Shown here piece by piece: positions 1 through 9,100 of a DNA stretch of 64,000 nucleotides. Below the pieces are notes generated by a model. It was not told the origin of the DNA, did no database searches, and saw only the letters and a list, made by a program, of their open reading frames with translations. This DNA is from Trichomonas tenax (lineage: Eukaryota > Parabasalia > Trichomonadida > Trichomonadidae). How positions within the stretch are numbered: position 1 is the first letter of the stretch; each line of letters starts with the position of its first letter. Both the position numbers and the translations under genes were made by a program. The stretch is taken from NCBI GenBank assembly GCA_023091735.1, contig JALKBU010000124.1, forward strand, positions 1 to 64,000, given 5' to 3'.

Positions 1-1345
1 TATTGACACTTTTCCATTTTTCCCGCGCAATCACGTCACTTTCCTTTATATTTGACATTCTGACTCTATATGTCAAACATAATTTACATGTCAGAAAAGC
101 ACGTTGTTCTATTTTGTCCCAGTCCCGCGGAAAATTCAGTGACGCCTTTAATGGCAGTTTTTGCTATATCGGGTTTGAGAAAACTGATCAAAACTGGTTT
201 CTCAAGCATAAGTACATGCTTGCGATTACTATTCTTCGATTTATCTTGCGGAAAGATAATTAAGATACCGAAGTTGGGGAGTTTGAGTATCATAGACATT
301 ATGAATGAATTACATGTTGTATGCGTATGCATATATAATATCAAAACTCACTTTTATTTATATATGATTAATTTGTATTTTTATATTGGGCAGCCTCAAG
401 AAGAGAAAACTTCTAAATTGTGTACGAACTCACTTTCTGTAACATAGATTTATCCTCATTTTACAAATGATAATATAGTAGCATAAATGTCCAAACATAG
501 TTGTAAATCCTAGCTAAACCAACACCGATGCCTCTCTAATAATTTTTCTTAAAATAGATGATATTACTTTTGATATCTATCAATAAATTTACTTTTTGAT
601 TTTTCCCAGTCCACAATTTTATTTCTTCAGCGGATATAGCCAAGCCAGGCTCAAGACCTTCATCAATGGGTTACCCAAAAAATGTTGGAATACATCATTT
701 CATCGTTCTCAATTTAGGAAATATCGTCATTAGTTGTGAAAGAAACTGCCAAGCCGTTTGTCATGTAAAAGATAATCCGACACATAATAGTTTACGTTTT
801 CTACATAAGAATCATGAAAAACCCAATCTTTTGAGTGACAACGATACAAAATCATTGTTCTAAACATAATTATTGCCCCCCATCTTGAAATATGATCATC
901 AATAACGAATTATAGAAAAAAGATGATCATCATTGAACTATATGATATTATGTTCATTGGTAACATCCTAAGTGTGAACCTTCATTCATAATTTAACGTC
1001 TCCATAGCTATTAATTAGAGTATATTGTATTTAAACATCTTATAAAGATAAAGAGTGAGTAAATCGCATTGCTGTTTTATGTCAAAAAAATCCGAAGTCA
1101 ACCATGTGCGGTAGTTAAATTTATGCGAAATTATTTAAATTGAGATATATTTTTGAAGTGAAATAAAATAATCATGAAAACGTTTACGCTATAGGAAGAT
1201 ATATCGTTGTTCATAAGAATGAGTTATTCTCGACAAATATATTTTAATTTCGATATGGATTCTATGAGAAATGAATACAATCTTCATAGGAAACATCTTT
1301 TTATGATAATAATGGATATAACATAAAAGAATTCCATTTTCCTCA
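1..1345. other. AT-rich gene-free stretch
   Basis: I see no convincing gene here. The short open frames on both strands have no recognisable domain and skewed composition. The stretch holds one TTTACATGTCA motif at 83-93 and its reverse form at 759-769, a sequence that recurs at many places in the window. The last bases before the transporter read CCTCAATG, so a TCA initiator may overlap or abut its start codon. Confidence 0.5.
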
Positions 1346-2293
1346 ATGTCTTCGTTAATCGCCGTCGGCTTCTGGATAACTACCAGTATTTTCTCTTCGA
1401 CATCGCTTATTCTCCTTCTGAAGCACATCGGGAGGACAGTTAAATGCAAATATACCGTTATTCTGTCCTCTTTCCATTTTGTCGCGACATGGGCTTTTCT
1501 AGCGGTTCTTGCTGCCACAGGAAAGATAAGCAAAGTCACAAATGTACCTCTTTCGAAGAGAATTTTACTCGCTTTCCTCGTCGTTGGGTCAATAGTTTTG
1601 ATGAACTTTAATCTCGGCGCGAATTCAATTGGATTCTACCAAATGTCGAAATTGGTCTGCGTTCCATACATGGTTGTCCACAAAATGATCTTCAGAAATC
1701 AAAAATTTTCAACCTTCGAATTAATTTCTTTAACGATTTTAATCATTGGCGTCGCATTGTTCTCAGTCTCAGATATAGAGATGAACCTTATGGGCACAAT
1801 CTACGCAGTTGCTTCTATTCTCTGCACAGTTTTCAATCAAATGTATACAGAAGAATATCAAAAAGAATACGAAGTCAGCGGTAACGAGCTGCAGCTCGCA
1901 ATCGCTCCTATCCAAATTGTCTTGGGATTCGTTTCCGCTTTTGCAATTGAATCTTATGGAGAAAACGGATTCATTTCACATCATTTTACTATGCAAGGAC
2001 TTACAATGATGTGCTTGACTTGCTTGTTCGCTGTTGGCGTTAACTTATCAACATTCAATTTAATTGGAAAAACATCTTCGATCACTTATCAAGTCGTTGG
2101 ACATTTCAAGACGATTTTGCTCCTTGTTTTCGGATATATTTTCTTCCCATCTAAGTGGGAATCAAAGTTCCAGATGATCAAAGCTTATACAGGAATCGTC
2201 ATCGCATTGTGTGGCGTTTTCTTATATTCAAAGGCAAAACTCGGCCAAAGGAAGAAAGATGATAATACTCCATTGCTACCTAAGGGGAAATGA
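1346..2293 (+). CDS. Nucleotide-sugar / triose-phosphate transporter family protein (SLC35E-like, DMT superfamily)
   Basis: The 315-residue protein is almost entirely hydrophobic, with about ten membrane segments spread evenly along it, the size and layout of TPT/SLC35 carriers. The C-terminal third contains GKTSSITYQVVGHFKTILL (about residues 237-255), which closely resembles the conserved stretch of the SLC35E3/TPT family (the G-x-S-x-x-T-Y-x-V-x-G-H-x-K pattern). The family moves nucleotide sugars or phosphorylated C3-C6 compounds across Golgi or ER membranes in exchange for a nucleotide monophosphate or phosphate; the substrate cannot be read here. The tail is short, charged and cytosolic (KKDDNTPLLPKGK). 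The ATG lies directly after a TCA in a very short leader, as is common for trichomonad genes. The gene is complete and alone; a pair of tRNA-type genes follows downstream. Family assignment is confident; substrate is unknown. Confidence 0.85.
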   Translation: MSSLIAVGFWITTSIFSSTSLILLLKHIGRTVKCKYTVILSSFHFVATWAFLAVLAATGKISKVTNVPLSKRILLAFLVVGSIVLMNFNLGANSIGFYQMSKLVCVPYMVVHKMIFRNQKFSTFELISLTILIIGVALFSVSDIEMNLMGTIYAVASILCTVFNQMYTEEYQKEYEVSGNELQLAIAPIQIVLGFVSAFAIESYGENGFISHHFTMQGLTMMCLTCLFAVGVNLSTFNLIGKTSSITYQVVGHFKTILLLVFGYIFFPSKWESKFQMIKAYTGIVIALCGVFLYSKAKLGQRKKDDNTPLLPKGK

Positions 2294-2443
2294 ATGATCA
2301 TATATAGCTTATGCCTGTGTTAGGAATATTAAAATAGTTCTATTCTAAATCATCTTCATTTTACATAGCATTCAAAACAAATGCAGTTTTTAAAATTATA
2401 ATGAATTCATTATTTTTAAAATAGCATAGGAACAAGAAAGAAT

Positions 2444-2449
2444 AAAAAA
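2444..2449 (-). terminator. Pol III T-run after the tRNA-like gene
   Basis: A run of six A on the plus strand is a run of six T just 3' of the minus-strand tRNA-like gene, where a polymerase III terminator is expected. Its presence suggests this locus is, or recently was, a transcription unit. Confidence 0.6.
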
Positions 2450-2450
2450 G

Positions 2451-2508
2451 CTCGGTCACCGGGAATCGAACCCGGATCAAAAGAACAACAATCTTACACT
2501 ATGACCGA
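2451..2508 (-). tRNA. tRNA-like gene lacking a D-arm (truncated tRNA, possibly Asn-GTT; pseudogene candidate)
   Basis: On the minus strand TCGGTCA at the 5' end pairs perfectly with TGACCGA at the 3' end (7-bp acceptor stem). A perfect T-arm with a canonical B-box (CCGGG TTCGATT CCCGG) precedes it. Between the acceptor stem and the T-arm there are only about 26 nt where a normal tRNA has about 42, so the D-arm is missing. The best anticodon arm is AAGA-TTGTTGT-TCTT, which would put U33 before a GTT (Asn) anticodon; a weaker alternative fold gives TTC (Glu). The gene is 57-58 nt instead of 72-73. It could be a deletion pseudogene or a functional armless tRNA. The intact acceptor, T-arm and T-run are seen directly; the rest is inference. 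Confidence 0.55.
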
Positions 2509-2852
2509 TTAACATTTTTATTTATTTTAGTTAATTTGTGATATTTTTGTTGCACATTCAACAAATTGATTCCATGTAACATATTGCAATCAATGTTTTT
2601 ATATCGTTCATAGCACGGCAGCGCAATTAAAAACTATTACTAACATCATTTAGATTCAAAGCTTGATTTAGAATCTTGATAAATCAAGAATACGTATTAT
2701 TTTATCTCTTTTACTGAGTTGCTCGAAATATAATTAACTGCAGCTAACTCAGAAAGACTGAAGATAGTAATTCTATCAAAAGATTTCAAGTGTTCCTACC
2801 AAATGTTATAGAATTTTGTGAATAACTAATATTTTGAAGAAATAAATGAATT

Positions 2853-2924
2853 GGGGGTGTGGCTCAGTGGTAGAGTGCGTCTTTAGCATAGATGAGGCCG
2901 GGGGTTCGATTCCCCTCACCTCCA
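2853..2924 (+). tRNA. tRNA-Ala (AGC)
   Basis: A complete 72-nt cloverleaf can be drawn. The acceptor GGGGGTG pairs with CACCTCC (one G-U) and the discriminator is A. The A-box TGGCTCAGTGG lies in the D-arm. The anticodon stem CGTCT/AGATG closes the loop TTAGCAT with anticodon AGC (Ala). The T-arm carries the B-box GGTTCGATTCC. There is no intron, and a T-run follows at once. Confidence 0.95.
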
Positions 2925-2929
2925 TTTTT
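2925..2929 (+). terminator. Pol III T-run terminator of tRNA-Ala
   Basis: Five T residues follow directly after the discriminator base of tRNA-Ala, the usual polymerase III stop signal. Confidence 0.75.
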
Positions 2930-3219
2930 AATATATTAGAAAAGAAAAGTGACACGATGCTTAATTGAACTTTTTCTGCTTCATTTTTACCTTGCAAATG
3001 ATTGCAATTTGAGTGGAGAATTTACTGTACTGTTAATGGAACAATTAATCGGTATTGAATAATAATTCTTTCAGAAAGATAAAGATAAAGATAAATCAAC
3101 TTTATTGAAGAATTAGAGATATCTAACATAAAAAATTCTTTAATTGAATGTGGAGCTCCTTTGAGATGTCCTTTGCCCTGTGGCATGAGAGCTTAATTCT
3201 TTCATGCTTATGAAACGTT

Positions 3220-4430
3220 TTAAACAATGATGAATACAAAGATAGTTTCGAAATGAATTGATATGCAAAAATAAGGGATGAAGTTTGTACAAATGCATAA
3301 TAAAGGATTAAAGAATTCTTGACATTGAATGATTGGACATGTTCCTATTGCCTTTTCAACATGCTTTCCAAGGAACGTACAATAACTATAATCCTTTAGG
3401 GTAATTACTTGAAGACTCTGAGCGATATTTAATGCAATTTGATTCTTTCCGCAATAATATATTGCTGCAACAGAACTTTCAACTAAGAAATTTGTATAGA
3501 TAATTTGAATGTTCTCAGGGATATATATTTGTTTCGATTGCTGGCATAACCGGAAAACACCATTTGCGAATGTTGTTACGGATTTTAGAAATATTATTGA
3601 AGATATTTTTGAACAATAATAAAACATTTCAGAAGGAAGTATTGTTGCTGTTGCACAGCTCAATTCACATGTTTCAAGATTTTGACAAAAGCTGAAGCAA
3701 TGAACTCCAAATTTTGAAATTCTATTCTTAAGCTTAAAATTAATAAATGATGCAATAAATCCTCCAAAATCCGAGATTTCTGTGACACTTGGTAATATGT
3801 CAACTGTCGTTCCTGATGGATATTTTATCAATTTGCGAAGGTCAATGCTGTATAAAATTCCATTATGAGTGATAAAATATGGACTGTTTGATGAAATGTT
3901 CTTCAGAACATTTGTGAATGAAAAATGCATCAACTTTTATAACTTTAACACATCTCGGAACTGTGAAATTTGGGATCCTTGTAACTCATAAAAAGCCTTC
4001 TGTAATTTCGGTCATCGTTTCTGGAAGAATTAAATTATTTATTGTTGCCCAATTAAAAACTCGAATCCCAATATTTATTAAACGCGAGCAATTGAATAAA
4101 TCCACTTTTTGTATGCTTGACGAGCTAAATGCATAATATTCTATAACTTCTAATGATTGCGGAAATATTATCATTATAATTGGATGAATCAAACGAACCA
4201 CTGTTTACTTGCTTCAATACATTTGGGATTATAACTTCTCCAATGCTGCCGAACTGAAATGCTTCACTTCCAATGCTGACAACATTTTTTTCGATTTGAT
4301 CTGGAATTGTTAACTTTTCAAGATAGCTCTGATCGACGCATGGATTCGATCCATCTCCAATCTAGATTCTATCCGAAATAGTTTTGTATACAATATCTCT
4401 TTCTGCATGAAATATTCCATTGATATCAAT
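3220..4430 (-). pseudogene. BspA-like LRR_5 protein, decayed copy 1 of a tandem array
   Basis: Minus-strand remnants of a BspA-like leucine-rich repeat (LRR_5) surface protein lie in three frames that together match neighbouring copies 2 and 3 end to end. Shared blocks include WATINNLILPETMTEI, YFITHNGILYSIDLRKLIKY and DILPSVTEISDFGGF. Three disabling changes are visible. Near 3990 the W of the 'EGFLWVTTIPNF' block is TGA instead of TGG. Near 3925 a run of five T replaces four, shifting the frame after the 'DAF' residues. The reading frame also meets a stop at 4431-4433 before any upstream ATG. The C-terminal part (residues encoded by 3220-3930) is still open over 237 codons, so an annotation pipeline might call a shorter gene there. 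BspA-like proteins are cell-surface or secreted LRR proteins in trichomonads; this copy has no visible signal peptide or membrane anchor. Confidence 0.75.
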
Positions 4431-4493
4431 TTAATTTTGCCTTTCTAACCTTCGCTTTTATATTTCTACCGATCAGCATCTTTTTATTCATTT

Positions 4494-5726
4494 TCACATA
4501 ATGATGATAAAATAGATATATTTGAAGTCAATTGATAATGAAAAATATGGTTTGAAGTTTGTACAAATGCATAAAAGAGGATTGAAGAAATATTCACATC
4601 CTGTGTTTGGACATGATTCAATAGTCTTTTCGACATGTATTCCCAGGAATGTATCATAATTATAATTATGAAGAGTGTAAACATTGACACTTTGTGTTAT
4701 CTTTGTTGTGATTTGATTCATTCCGCAATAAAATATAGAATTAACAGAACTTTCAATTAAGAAATCTGGATTCGTATTTTGAGTATTTTCTGGCAAATAT
4801 ATTTGTTTCAATTGCGGACATAAACGGAAAACACCATATGCAAATGTTGTTACTGATTTTGGAAATATTATTGAAGATACATTTGAACAATAATAAAACA
4901 TTGAATCAGGAATAACTGTTGCTGTCGCACAGCTTAAATCGCAGGTTTTGAGATTCAAACAATAACTAAAACAACATATTCCAAATTTCGATATCTTATT
5001 CCTGAGCTTAAAGTCCACAAATGCTGATGCACTGAATCCTCCAAAATCCGAGATTTCTGTGACACTTGGTAATATGTCAACTGTCGTTCCTGATGGATAT
5101 TTTATCAATTTGCGAAGGTCAGCGCTGTATAAAATTCCATTATGAGTGATAAAATATGGACTGTTTGATGAAATGTTTTTCAAACTGAAGGTGAATGATA
5201 GTGCATTTATTCTTATTATTCTAACACATCTCGGAACAGTGAAGTTTGGAATTGTTGTAACCCATAAAAAACCTTCTGGAATTTCTGTCATTGTTTCAGG
5301 AAGAATTAAATTTTTTATTGTTGCCCAATCAAAAATAAATCTGCCAAAAGATTTGAGTTTATAACAATTAAATAAATCGATTTTATGAATATAGGCAACA
5401 CTAAATGCATTAGAGTCAATAACTTCCAATGATTCAGGAAATGATAGAGATTTTACATTTATATATTGGAACGAATTTGCATCTAATCGTTTAATAGTAT
5501 TAGGAATAATAACTTCGCCTAAATGACATCTATTGAATGCATTAGTTCCAATGCTGACAACATTTTTTTCTTCGATTTGATCAGGTATAGTTAACTTTTC
5601 AAGATAGCTCTGATCGATGCATGGATTCGATCCATCTCCAATCTGGATTCCTTCTGAAATAACTTTGTATACAATATCTCTTTCTGCATGAAATATTCCA
5701 TTGATATCAATACAAAATTTGACGTT
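4494..5726 (-). CDS. BspA-like LRR_5 protein, copy 2 (open frame without a clear start; possibly 5'-truncated)
   Basis: The minus-strand frame is open from a TAA at 5727-5729 to the stop near 4494, about 410 codons, but has no ATG near its start; the first in-frame ATG falls at the 'MTEIPEGFLWVTTIPNF' block. The N-terminal part reads CIDINGIFHAERDIVYK and then PDQIEEKNVVSIGTNAF, typical LRR_5 repeat phrasing (I-x-x-x-A-F, L-P-x-x-x-x-x-I). About eight repeats can be counted, with Cys residues at the 'F-x-Y-C-S' positions. The tail NVYTLHNYNYDTFLGIHVEK resembles the usual end of trichomonad BspA proteins. No membrane anchor follows, so the product would be secreted or the gene is incomplete. 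Its last 250 bp are almost identical to copy 3, showing recent duplication or gene conversion. It may be expressed from an internal ATG or may be dead. Confidence 0.6.
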   Translation of the reverse strand, partial: NVKFCIDINGIFHAERDIVYKVISEGIQIGDGSNPCIDQSYLEKLTIPDQIEEKNVVSIGTNAFNRCHLGEVIIPNTIKRLDANSFQYINVKSLSFPESLEVIDSNAFSVAYIHKIDLFNCYKLKSFGRFIFDWATIKNLILPETMTEIPEGFLWVTTIPNFTVPRCVRIIRINALSFTFSLKNISSNSPYFITHNGILYSADLRKLIKYPSGTTVDILPSVTEISDFGGFSASAFVDFKLRNKISKFGICCFSYCLNLKTCDLSCATATVIPDSMFYYCSNVSSIIFPKSVTTFAYGVFRLCPQLKQIYLPENTQNTNPDFLIESSVNSIFYCGMNQITTKITQSVNVYTLHNYNYDTFLGIHVEKTIESCPNTGCEYFFNPLLCICTNFKPYFSLSIDFKYIYFIIIM

Positions 5727-5827
5727 TTAACCTTGGTTTTAATATTTTTTCAAGCTACAACTTTAATTTTCCAATCTCCATTACTGCTTTTGAAATTCAT
5801 TTTTTGATAGTAACTTTTTACTCATTT

Positions 5828-7058
5828 TCACATAATGATGATAAAATAGATATATTTGAAGTCAATTGATAATGAAAAATATGGTTTGAAGTTTGTACAA
5901 ATGCATAAAAGAGGATTGAAGAAATATTCACATCCTGTGTTTGGACATGATTCAATAGTCTTTTCGACATGTATTCCCAGGAATGTATCATAATTATAAT
6001 TATGAAGAGTGTAAACATTGACACTTTGTGTTATCTTTGTTGTGATTTGATTCATTCCGCAATAAAATATAGAATTAACAGAACTTTCAAACAAAATCTG
6101 ATCACTTGAATAAAATGTATTTTCGGGGATGTATATTTGATTCAATCTTGAACAAGTTCGAAACACTCTGCTATTGAAAGTTTTGACAGATTCAGGAAAT
6201 GTTATCGAATTTATATTTGAACAATAATAAAACATTTCAGAAGGAAGTATTGTTGCTGTTGCACAGCTCAATTCACATGTTTCAAGATTTTGACAAAAGC
6301 TGAAGCAATGAACTCCAAATTTTGAAATTCTATTCTTGAGCTTAAAATTAATAAATTTTGAAGAACTAAATCCTCCAAAATCCGAGATTTCTGTGACACT
6401 TGGTAATATGTCAACTGTCGTTCCTGATGGATATTTTATCAATTTGCGAAGGTCAGCGCTGTATAAAATTCCATTATGAGTGATAAAATATGGACTGTTT
6501 GATGAAATGTTTTTCAAACTGAAGGTGAATGAAAATGCATTTATTTTTATGATTTTAACACATCTTGGAACAGTGAAGTTTGGAATTGTTGTAACCAATA
6601 AAAAACCTTCTGGAATTTCTGTCATTGTTTCTGGAAGAATTAAATTATTTATCGTTGCCCAATTAAATATTTTCGAACCAAAATTTATTAAACGAGAACA
6701 GTTAAATAAATCAACTTTTTGAATGCCTGATGCACTAAATGCATAATACTCTATAGTTTCTAATAATAGTGGAAAAATGATCGAATTGATAATGGTTGGA
6801 TCAAATGATTTCGGATCCAATCTCTTTAATACATTAGGTAATATTACCTCTCCTATTTTGCAGGATTTAAATGCTTGACTTCTAATGCTAACAACATTTT
6901 TTTTCGATTTGATCTGGAATTGTTAATTTTCCAAGATAAATCTGTTCGATGCATGGATTCGATCCATCTCCAATCTGGATTCCTTCTGAAACAGTTTTGT
7001 ATACAATATCTCTTTCTGCATGAAATATTCCATTGATTTGAATACAAAATTTGACATC
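5828..7058 (-). CDS. BspA-like LRR_5 protein, copy 3 (frameshifted near its 5' end)
   Basis: The main minus-strand frame is open from 5828 to about 6895 and encodes LRR_5 repeats such as WATINNLILPETMTEIPEGF and NPYC-type turns matching copies 1 and 2. At about 6896-6903 a run of eight A (in the sense strand) replaces the sequence that keeps frame in copy 2 and ends the frame in C-C-stop. The missing N-terminal part is still recognisable in the next frame up to 7058 (CIQINGIFHAERDIVYKTV). A stop lies four codons upstream of that block, at the same place as in copy 2, and no ATG precedes it. The homopolymer shift could be real decay or a sequencing error. Function if intact would be a BspA-like surface or secreted LRR protein. 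The first usable ATG is internal. Confidence 0.55.
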
Positions 7059-7244
7059 CTAACCTTTTTTTGCCAAGAATCGATTTCCTCATTTTTAATC
7101 AATATAATGCTATAGCTGTGGATTATAAATTTCAGTAAGTGTAGCAATTTGTTTGTGGTCATTTAATGAAACATCATTAAAGTTGTTATGATGTATCGCT
7201 TTTTCGATGAAGCATAGCTGCCGCAAGTGCATGCAATGTTCATC

Positions 7245-8128
7245 TTAATACTGTTCTGCGTTGGGTGGATTTGGATGGAGTGCATTGCATTTTCCTAGTG
7301 AAAGGTGTTCGTTGATATAAAAAATTGACTGCAAAGGATTGTGAGTTGTCGTTAAGATTCCATTTATAACAAGACTTTCTTTTTGATCATATGTACAGCT
7401 ATTCATGTATACAGAGCCTTGGTTATTGCAATTAAAAGTCTGCCTATTATTTCGGAAATTGGATTTCAAGGTATATAAAACGCTCGCTCTTTCTTTATAT
7501 AAAACATCACTTCCAGTATTGTTCACAACGTTGCAATTTTTAATATATGAAAATGATGCACTAAGGGTATTTATAAATCGATTGCTTGATGTTAAGTTTT
7601 CAAAGCTGTAAAAATATAAAGATATGTTATTTCTTGAATAATAGATTCCGGAATTTAGATTTGTGTTTTTACTAACATTTGTATTCTTTGCCAAAAAACT
7701 TGGACCCTCTTGATAGATTGTATATGATGAACCTCTATCTGATTGTGTTACTGTGCATGCTTCCCATTCATGTGAGAATTTGAAGGGCAATAGTAACAAA
7801 TGAATTGACCATAAGATTGCGAGTTGCACTCGACAGAACATGTAAAATACATTCCAAAGTGGCCCAATGAAGTTAAATAGATTGCTCCTCCATTATTATT
7901 GGATTTGCAATCAAAAAAGTAATTGAAATAAATCAGCAAGCTAGTCAATGAATTTTCATCATCAATAGAAATTGCTCTATCATTTAATTGTTGGAATTCA
8001 CATTTATACAAAAAATATGATGATTTAAATTGATTTGTAACTTTTGCATTTGTAGTAACTTCAATATATGTTTCAACTCCAAAATTTTTAGTCCATAAAT
8101 CTTGGGCTGCAGCATCATTCTCTACCAA
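7245..8128 (-). pseudogene. Cys-rich parallel beta-helix (Pmp-like, GGAIY-repeat) surface protein, frameshifted fragment
   Basis: Two overlapping minus-strand frames (7245-7841 and 7748-8128) join smoothly around 7760-7790, where ECNSQSYGQFICYYCPSNS runs into HEWEACTVTQSDRGSSY. Together they give about 290 residues of a repetitive Asn/Ser/Cys-rich protein with SNNNGGAIYLTS and 'C-x-F-x-x-N' repeats. This is the phrasing of parallel beta-helix surface proteins (polymorphic membrane protein-like) that are multicopy in trichomonads. The upstream end starts right after a TGA with no ATG, and the downstream end lacks a membrane anchor, so this is a broken fragment. A second relic of the same family lies at 21249-21510. 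Family placement rests on the repeat pattern only. Confidence 0.55.
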
Positions 8129-8590
8129 TCATTATCAAAAAATGATTGTCAATTTTTCTTCAAATTTTTTATATTAGCGAGTCCATGTCAAGAATTTTAT
8201 GATTTAGAACCGTTTTTTCCTGTGATAATAACACTGAACCTCTTAATAATGATAATATGATTCTTCGATATATCTATGCAAATGACCAACCAAGAATCCA
8301 AACCGAGTGTGTCTGATGATGGCACAATTACCACGAAGCAATAATGAAGACGAAATCAAAAAGTGACAATTTTTTACAAGTCCTAAATTACTTTCAACAT
8401 TAGATAGTTTGGCAATCATTATATTTTTCTGTAGCGGGGAATTTTCAAAGTCCTTTTGTTCTTGAAATTCAATTATAATACTGCTCTATGTTTAGTATAA
8501 TAATAACCCTTATTAGTTTGTTTTGTAAAAATTATTTTACATGGCATATTATTTTTACATGTCATTTTGTTAAAAGTGACATTATAAAAT
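8129..8590. other. AT-rich spacer with promoter-proximal motifs
   Basis: No gene is visible. The last 60 bases before the next gene carry TTTACATGGCA (8536-8546), TTTACATGTCA (8554-8564) and GTGACATTATAAA. Confidence 0.5.
8536..8564 (+). promoter_or_regulatory. Paired TTTACATG(G/T)CA motifs upstream of the 8591 gene
   Basis: Two copies of the recurrent motif, spaced 18 bp start to start, lie 27-55 bp before the ATG of the downstream gene. The same sequence stands near other gene starts in the window (17205, 21108, 14971), so a promoter role is inferred; no family is known to me for this site. Confidence 0.4.
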
Positions 8591-9100
8591 ATGGAAGTTC
8601 ACGAGTTATTAGGAAATGTCCAGACTGATGTCATTTGTAAGACTTTTCCTAGAGTTGCTGTCAAAACAGCCGCCATTGCCATCGCTGGAGACGGATTTAG
8701 CCATCTTGAAAATTATCGCGAAGATTTGGCGAAATATACAGCGGTATCAATAACAAATATCATATCCTCAAACATTGCACAATATACACTCTATAACACT
8801 TATCGCAAGAACTTGAATTTCGGCACAAAACTAAAAATCACATTCTCATCGAGTGCTTTTGCTACATTAATGACAAACATAACGTTCAGTCACAAGAAGA
8901 ACCTCAAAACAATGATTATTTCGCCAATTGTTGAAGGAGCAACAAGAACTCTTCTATACACGTTCTTCCACCATGAAGAGGCAAGCAGATACTTCCGCGC
9001 TTATCACCCACACATTCACTATCATGTTGCAAACGTTTTGAAAGTAACAAATCTCGATAAGCCTATAACATGGTTCTTCTCTAAAGTTGACTCTAAGTAA
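8591..9100 (+). CDS. Conserved-looking protein of unknown function (169 aa)
   Basis: The ATG-initiated frame has balanced codon use unlike its AT-rich surroundings and is preceded by two TTTACATG-type motifs, so it is very likely a gene. The protein is basic and rich in Thr, His and aromatic residues. It has moderately hydrophobic stretches at about residues 23-33 (VKTAAIAIAG) and 50-60 (VSITNIISSNIA), and a His-rich segment (HIHYHV) near residue 140. I see no signal peptide, clear membrane span or catalytic motif. The periodic Ala/Ile pattern around residues 20-60 could suit a small membrane-associated or helical-bundle protein. I do not recognise the family. Confidence 0.7.
   Translation: MEVHELLGNVQTDVICKTFPRVAVKTAAIAIAGDGFSHLENYREDLAKYTAVSITNIISSNIAQYTLYNTYRKNLNFGTKLKITFSSSAFATLMTNITFSHKKNLKTMIISPIVEGATRTLLYTFFHHEEASRYFRAYHPHIHYHVANVLKVTNLDKPITWFFSKVDSK

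Noticed and set aside
3..447. Overlapping frames of 86-125 codons on both strands
   Set aside because: The first starts at a TTG, there is no domain, and composition is like the surrounding AT-rich DNA.
666..863. 65-codon ATG frame on the plus strand
   Set aside because: No recognisable feature or promoter; too short to support.
5427..5429. Non-ATG (TTG) starts for many genes, for example at 5429, 6820, 12455, 14817, 17815, 43889 and 51895
   Set aside because: There is no reason to expect TTG initiation in a nuclear gene; good in-frame ATG codons lie downstream for the real genes, and the BspA copies simply lack a start.
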